Positions 41,339 to 45,579 of a stretch of 45,579 nucleotides of DNA are shown here, in pieces (within the stretch, counting starts at the first letter, position 1; every line of letters starts with the position of its first letter). Both the position numbers and the translations under genes were made by a program. Under the pieces are notes generated by a model, which worked only from the letters and a program-made list of their open reading frames with translations, searched no databases and was not told where the DNA came from. The stretch comes from Pseudomonadota bacterium (lineage in GTDB: Bacteria; Pseudomonadota; Gammaproteobacteria; Burkholderiales; Burkholderiaceae_C): positions 1-45,579 of the forward strand of contig JAJZEC010000027.1 of the NCBI GenBank assembly GCA_021805825.1, given 5' to 3'.

Positions 41339-42166
41339 ATGGTTGCTTCGATCGCTCCGGGTTCGCCGCTCTCGCCGGTCATGCCGCGAGGTCTGGGAGC
41401 GCTGCACCCCGCCGCGCAGGGCGCGGCCTGCGCCAGCGCGGGAGAGCAGGCGCTGCAGCAGGCATTGGCGCGGCCCGCCCAGAGCCTGCCCGGAGGCCTG
41501 CTGCTGCGCAGCCTGGGCCTGCAGGCCTACGTGCCGACGTGGCGCGCGATGCGCGCCTTCACGGACGGCCGTGGCCCCGATACCGCCGACGAGATCTGGC
41601 TGCTCGAGCACCTGCCGGTCTACACCCTGGGTCAGGCGGCCGATCCGGCGCATGTGCTCGACCCCGGATCGATCCCGGTGGTTCCGACCGACCGAGGCGG
41701 CCAGGTCAGCTACCACGGCCCGGGTCAGGTGGTGGCCTATTGCCTGCTGGATCTGCGTCGCCGCCGCTGGCTGGTGCGCGAGACCGTGCAGCGCCTGGAG
41801 GAAGTGGTCATCCGCACCCTGGCGCGCCACGGCGTGGTCGGCCTGCGCCGGCCCGGCGCGCCGGGCATCTACGTCGGCGCGCCCCATGCGCGTGCCGGGG
41901 CGAAGATCTCCGCCCTCGGGCTGAAGGTGCGCAACGGCTGCACCTACCATGGGGTATCGATCAACGTGGACATGGATCTGCGGCCGTTCTCGGGCATCAA
42001 TCCCTGCGGCTACCCCGGGCTTGACAGCGTCGACATGGCGACCCTGGGAGTGCATGCCCTTCCCGATGCGGTGGCGATGTGTTTTGCCACCGAACTTGCG
42101 ATGCTGGCGGAGGATCTGGAGCCCGCACCGGGCGCCGCCGCCGCGAGCCGTATGCCGACACCATGA
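41339..42166 (+). CDS. lipB: Octanoyl-[acyl-carrier-protein]:protein N-octanoyltransferase
   Basis: Product of 275 residues. It moves octanoate from ACP to lipoyl domains of 2-oxoacid dehydrogenases and GcvH. Motifs: [57 protein letters not shown] with catalytic Lys189, and [11 protein letters not shown] with nucleophile Cys223. About 50 residues before [13 protein letters not shown] have no match in the usual 210-230-residue enzyme; a start at Met15 (41381) or later is possible. The stop overlaps the lipA start (ATGA). Confidence 0.94.
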   Translation: MVASIAPGSPLSPVMPRGLGALHPAAQGAACASAGEQALQQALARPAQSLPGGLLLRSLGLQAYVPTWRAMRAFTDGRGPDTADEIWLLEHLPVYTLGQAADPAHVLDPGSIPVVPTDRGGQVSYHGPGQVVAYCLLDLRRRRWLVRETVQRLEEVVIRTLARHGVVGLRRPGAPGIYVGAPHARAGAKISALGLKVRNGCTYHGVSINVDMDLRPFSGINPCGYPGLDSVDMATLGVHALPDAVAMCFATELAMLAEDLEPAPGAAAASRMPTP

Positions 42167-43131
42167 ACTCTCTCAGCGATCCCCACGCGAAGCAGAAGGG
42201 CGAAGCCAAGACCGCGCGCATCCCGATCAAGGTCGTGGCCGACGCCCCGGTGCTGAAAAAGCCCGAGTGGATCCGCGTCAAGGCCCCACCGCCGAGTTCG
42301 CGCTTCCACCAGATCAAGGACATCCTGCGCGAACAGTCGCTGGTCACGGTGTGCGAGGAGGCGAGCTGCCCGAACATCGGCGAGTGCTTCGGTCATGGCA
42401 CGGCGACCTTCATGATCATGGGGGACAAGTGCACCCGGCGCTGTCCCTTCTGCGACGTCGGGCACGGACGGCCCGACCCGCTGGACGCCGCCGAGCCGCA
42501 GCGCCTGGCCGAAACCATCGCAAGGCTGCGGCTGCGCTACGTCGTGGTCACCAGTGTCGACCGCGACGACCTGCGCGATGGCGGGGCCGGGCATTTCGCA
42601 GCCTGCATCGCCGCCATCCGCGCCAGTTCGCCCGAAACCCGCATCGAGGTGCTGGTGCCCGATTTCCGCGGACGCCTGGAGCGTGCGCTGGATGCGCTCG
42701 ACGCTGCGCCCCCGGATGTCGTCAACCACAACCTGGAGACCGTGCCGCGGCTGTACCGCCAGGCGCGCCCGGGAGCCGATTACGCCCACTCCCTCAAGCT
42801 GCTGCAGGAATGCAAGCGCCGCCATCCCGAGCTTCCGACCAAGAGCGGCCTGATGCTCGGGCTGGGCGAGACCGACGAGGAAATCCTGCAGGTGCTGCGC
42901 GACCTGCGCGCGCATCAGGTGGACATGCTGACCGTGGGCCAGTACCTGGCGCCCAGCCGTCACCACCTGCCGGTGGCGCGCTACGCCAGTCCCGAAGTCT
43001 TCGACGAACTGCGCCGCCAGGCCGAGGCCATGGGCTTCAGCCATGCCGCGGTCGGCCCGCTGGTGCGCTCGAGCTACCACGCCGATGCCCAGGCGCGGCA
43101 GGCGGGCGTGGGTGTCACTGACTCGAAGTGA
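42163..43131 (+). CDS. lipA: Lipoyl synthase (radical SAM)
   Basis: Product of 322 residues, normal length. It inserts two sulfurs into the octanoyl group made by LipB. The auxiliary 4Fe-4S cluster that is sacrificed as sulfur source is held by Cys64, Cys69 and Cys75 ([12 protein letters not shown]), and the radical SAM cluster by Cys90, Cys94 and Cys97 (CTRRCPFC). The C-terminal serine ligand lies in VRSSYHAD. Translationally coupled to lipB. It is the last gene before the change in base composition at about 43132. Confidence 0.96.
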   Translation: MNSLSDPHAKQKGEAKTARIPIKVVADAPVLKKPEWIRVKAPPPSSRFHQIKDILREQSLVTVCEEASCPNIGECFGHGTATFMIMGDKCTRRCPFCDVGHGRPDPLDAAEPQRLAETIARLRLRYVVVTSVDRDDLRDGGAGHFAACIAAIRASSPETRIEVLVPDFRGRLERALDALDAAPPDVVNHNLETVPRLYRQARPGADYAHSLKLLQECKRRHPELPTKSGLMLGLGETDEEILQVLRDLRAHQVDMLTVGQYLAPSRHHLPVARYASPEVFDELRRQAEAMGFSHAAVGPLVRSSYHADAQARQAGVGVTDSK

Positions 43132-43132
43132 A

Positions 43133-43166
43133 TGAGACTATAGCGAAGACGGTGAGACTATAGCGA
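43133..43166. repeat. 14-bp direct repeat TGAGACTATAGCGA, two copies 20 bp apart
   Basis: Perfect copies at 43133-43146 and 43153-43166, starting two bases after the lipA stop codon, exactly where the GC-rich chromosome gives way to lower-GC DNA. Repeats of this kind are found at element ends (transposase-binding sites) but also in operators. Confidence 0.75.
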
Positions 43167-43169
43167 TCC

Positions 43170-44768
43170 TTGCAACTTGTGGAAACCTGGCAGATCGCTG
43201 CATTTCCCAAGGGTAATGGCCTCTGGCGCGTCGACTGGTTCGGCACGGTAGCCTTTCCCAACCGCTTGCTCCGGCGGACCCAACCGTCGGTCTTCGTTCA
43301 TCTCTCGCGCGTCACCGATCCAGCCGTGCTAGCGGATCCGACTGCGCCGGTGAGCGCATCTTCGACGCTGCCGTGGCAGAAGCAGTTCAAGTGCTGGGTG
43401 TCGGTTGGCACCACAACGCTGTTGCGCGTCGGCGATCTTTGGTCCGATCAACGTCTCATCGCTTCCCCCGAGCATGAGGTTGAGACTTTCGACCAGATTC
43501 GCATCGACCGCACGACCGCGCAGTTGCTCAAGGTCGGGCACAGCGATGACCAGGACAACTTTCTGCTGCCGGTAGAAGAGCACCCCTGGCACATGGCCAA
43601 CACCCATTCTTACTGCGTCCGCGTCGACGTCGGTGAGGGTCGCAGCCTAGTCGTCCCCAGCATGGAGTTGGCGCGCTTCTACTTCGGCTCGTCGAGCCAC
43701 CTGCTCGCCACGTTGTTCCTTGCGCCCTTTGATGCAACCAAACTGTACACGGCGGTGCGCACCACCGACTTTTTCGACGAGGACGTCGAACTAACCCTCG
43801 CCGCCGGCGTCCCCGACGCGTCGGGCCCGGACATCGCTCGCATCGCGATCAGCAAGCAGGCTGCGAACGCCGCCGCGATGATTGGTGTGTCCCTGATGCA
43901 GTCGCAGTCGCAAGGCGCCACGGACGTCTATCCGAAGTGCGTGTTCCCATTTGAGGGTGCAACGACCATCAAGGCCTCCGGTCGGTGGTTGTCGCTCGGT
44001 GGGCAACCACGAAGGACCTTTCTCGTCTACCGTCTGCGCTCCTGCTCACATCCGTTTCCGTTCAGGACTCTGAAAGTCGAAACTACGGGACCCAAGAGGC
44101 GATCCTGGCACCCCGCGGTACCAAACAGTCGCGGAGGAGGCACAGCGAACCACGCAGGCGCGCCGGATGCCAAGAATCAGAGCTTGCGCGAACGCGATGC
44201 GTCAGGCTCCCTGCGGCCGGGTACTAGGCGGCGGATGGTGCGCGACGTCAAGTTCCCGGATCTGACGAATAAGCGCGTCTGGAGCGAGCTGCAACTCGCG
44301 GTCCGCTCAGAGGCGCGAGTCGGCGTCCGCGGCGCAACCGCGGTTGCCAATCTCGCAGTGGGGGAATCAGGCTCTGTTCAACGGGTTCGCTCGATCACCT
44401 TGGTCGAGGCCCTCAGCCAGCCAAACGGGCCGCCAGCGTTCCTGCGACCGGCGGTCGAGCGCTTCGCGAGGCTGAAGCGGCTCAACGTGACGCTCCTGAC
44501 GGCAAGCATTGAGGACGGATGGACGCTGCCGATTCCATACTCCGTCAGCGTTGACGGTGAGATCCCGGCAGAGTCCTTCATTGACGATGGCGCGGCGACA
44601 CGCCTTTGGCGAGTGGCGGCATTTCTCCTCAACGGAGGGCGGAGAGAGGCGAGAATCGTTGTCAAAGAGTCAGACGTCGACGCGCACTACGTTGAGCGTG
44701 TGCAGGGCGAGATCAGTGTGCATGCACTGCTGAGGCGAGCCTGTGGTCTTCCGGTCGAGTCCGTCTGA
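43170..44768 (+). CDS. TnsE-like protein (Tn7-type transposition, tentative)
   Basis: Product of up to 532 residues from TTG 43170; GTG 43179 is the alternative, and an in-frame stop at 43161 rules out anything longer. No ATG start is available. The order of features resembles Tn7 TnsE: an all-beta N-terminal half, VVPSMELARFYFGSSSHLL at about 165 (compare IPQLELARSLF in TnsE as I recall it), a low-complexity Arg/Gly-rich linker at about 300-355, and a C-terminal domain around FARLKRLNVTLL...SFIDDGAATRLWRVAAFLLNGG. It ends about 100 residues earlier than Tn7 TnsE, so it may be truncated. TnsE steers Tn7 to replicating and conjugating DNA by way of the sliding clamp. No tnsABC gene is in the window. 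GC content is clearly below that of the neighbours. Family assignment rests on pattern memory only. Confidence 0.45.
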   Translation: MQLVETWQIAAFPKGNGLWRVDWFGTVAFPNRLLRRTQPSVFVHLSRVTDPAVLADPTAPVSASSTLPWQKQFKCWVSVGTTTLLRVGDLWSDQRLIASPEHEVETFDQIRIDRTTAQLLKVGHSDDQDNFLLPVEEHPWHMANTHSYCVRVDVGEGRSLVVPSMELARFYFGSSSHLLATLFLAPFDATKLYTAVRTTDFFDEDVELTLAAGVPDASGPDIARIAISKQAANAAAMIGVSLMQSQSQGATDVYPKCVFPFEGATTIKASGRWLSLGGQPRRTFLVYRLRSCSHPFPFRTLKVETTGPKRRSWHPAVPNSRGGGTANHAGAPDAKNQSLRERDASGSLRPGTRRRMVRDVKFPDLTNKRVWSELQLAVRSEARVGVRGATAVANLAVGESGSVQRVRSITLVEALSQPNGPPAFLRPAVERFARLKRLNVTLLTASIEDGWTLPIPYSVSVDGEIPAESFIDDGAATRLWRVAAFLLNGGRREARIVVKESDVDAHYVERVQGEISVHALLRRACGLPVESV

Positions 44769-45065
44769 TTGGCCCAACCCGATTCGCCGGCATCGGCACC
44801 CTCTTCAGCGGGGAAGATCGCGCTGTCGCCTCACAGTGCGAAATGGGTGGGCTGCGATGCATTCGAGGGCTGTGGCAGGGATGGGACCGACGAGCGCGGC
44901 CCGCGAGCAAATGGCCCATGCGGCGCTTCGCGCAGTGGAGAGGGCTGGTGTGCGCGGTCGTCAAATGACGCAGCGGCATGCGCTCAGAGGCCAGAATAAG
45001 AGGTTGCTTTCGAGCCGGGCTGGGCACCGCTATCGCAGTGCCGTCAGTGCGAGCACAATCGGAGC
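44769..45065. other. Short stretch without a supported gene
   Basis: A 76-residue frame starts with TTG directly after the preceding stop, but its Ser/Gly/Ala-rich sequence has no domain and no ribosome-binding site. The stretch is probably non-coding or decayed island DNA. Confidence 0.4.
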
Positions 45066-45305
45066 ATGCTCAACGCCGCTGATCCCGTGTTCGTACGGCT
45101 GCTCGACCAGGCGCGGGCGATGGCGCGCGCGTCAACGCACGCCAATGCGGCAACACTCGACGTCGAGCGCTGGCTGACGCACTGGCTTACAAAGCCGCAG
45201 CCTGCGCTCGGTGGTCGAAGGCCGGACGAACTGCTGGACACGCCCGACGGCGTCGATGCGGTCATGCGCGTGCTCGGGGCGATCCAGAGCGGCGTGGTTG
45301 TGTAG
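45066..45305 (+). CDS. MbcA/ParS/Xre-type antitoxin, toxin-binding domain only (DUF2384)
   Basis: Product of 79 residues. The second half, WLTKPQPALGGRRPDELLDTPDGVDAVMRVLGAIQSGVV, is the DUF2384 toxin-binding block (W-L-x-x-P-x-x-ALGGxxPxELL-x-T-x-x-G-x-x-x-V). Normal RES-Xre antitoxins are about 120-150 residues with an Xre-like DNA-binding part, of which little or nothing is present here. The partner RES-domain toxin, usually next, is not seen in the following 274 bases. It is either a solitary regulator or a relic of a toxin-antitoxin pair in the island. CGGAG precedes the ATG. Confidence 0.75.
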   Translation: MLNAADPVFVRLLDQARAMARASTHANAATLDVERWLTHWLTKPQPALGGRRPDELLDTPDGVDAVMRVLGAIQSGVVV

Positions 45306-45579
45306 CTGTGTATTCCAACGCAATCCAGCCGCTCGTTCCGATCCCAAGCCGCCGCCGGCGCCGGGCACCTTGATCAGCCGACGCGGTGCACAGCTAGCTT
45401 TGGGACGACTCCCTCGATAGGAGACAGCTCGTCGGCCTGAACAGTCGTTCGGCATGGCACATGGCGAGCGACTGCAGTGGCAAGGCCACCGGCCGCACGT
45501 CGACTACCCCGGTGCGACTCAAATTAACCAGCCTTCACGGAACCTGGGGCGGTTCACCGCGATGCCAGCGCGAGCTTCA
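45306..45579. other. Right end of the window, nothing recognised
   Basis: Lower-GC DNA with no convincing frame on either strand. A toxin gene expected after the antitoxin is not present. Confidence 0.4.

Noticed and set aside
44769-44999. A 76-codon frame directly after the TnsE-like gene as the missing TnsE C-terminus
   Set aside because: Its Ser/Gly/Asp-rich sequence does not resemble the TnsE C-terminal region and it begins only by a TTG next to the stop; no shift restores a plausible continuation.

Overview
The window is GC-rich DNA (roughly 68-70 % through most of its length) with densely packed bacterial genes. The combination of an AmpG-like permease, kdsD-kdsC-lptC, lipB-lipA, a DUF3141 hydrolase, MsrPQ and a thioredoxin-linked arsenic operon suggests a Gram-negative betaproteobacterium, probably of the Burkholderiales. 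This is inferred from gene content and codon use; no rRNA or tRNA gene is present to confirm it.

Layout. Positions 1-974: the end of what looks like an insertion-sequence transposase, followed by an MFS transporter gene that lost its 3' end. 1085-9830: an orphan PAS-containing histidine kinase, an MscS channel, a P-type cation ATPase broken by a one-base frameshift, a Tat-exported superoxide reductase and a second MFS transporter. 10129-15377: a DUF3141 alpha/beta hydrolase with a Cys nucleophile, an HDOD protein, and a divergent LysR regulator / LigB-type dioxygenase pair. 15440-19483 (minus strand): an arsenic operon arsR-arsC-acr3-ECF sigma factor, then a 140-base regulatory gap and a permease plus a small CxxC thioredoxin-like protein. 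19638-24053: a two-component system divergent from a DUF2282 (bufferin-like) protein and the periplasmic methionine sulfoxide reductase MsrPQ.

24054-29180 is looser: an IS3-family remnant, a 632-residue lipoprotein with a strong terminator, an AraC regulator, a metallo-beta-lactamase-fold hydrolase and some gene-poor DNA. 29181-34928 is housekeeping: pyrE, divergent ampG-like permease, the kdsD-kdsC-lptC LPS operon, an SDR enzyme and a CMD-family protein. 35080-43131 carries a trxC-type thioredoxin, a monoheme cytochrome-porin fusion of the Cyc2-like type behind an FNR-type box, a divergent pair of PLP-fold-I proteins (a MocR regulator and an aminotransferase with a five-cysteine insertion), a SWIB protein, a TlpA-type thioredoxin and lipB-lipA.

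At 43132, just after lipA, the character changes: lower GC, a 14-bp direct repeat, a TTG/GTG-start gene that resembles the Tn7 target-selection protein TnsE, and an orphan MbcA/ParS-type antitoxin. This is probably the edge of a mobile or decayed genomic island that continues past the right end.

Functional theme: much of the accessory content deals with redox and metalloid stress (superoxide reductase, MsrPQ with its own two-component system, arsenic detoxification using reduced thioredoxin, TrxC, TlpA, the heme-porin). The less standard combinations are (i) DUF2282 + MsrPQ + divergent two-component system, (ii) an ECF sigma factor translationally coupled to acr3 upstream of a permease/thioredoxin pair, (iii) the FNR-box-controlled heme-porin and (iv) the TnsE-like island edge.
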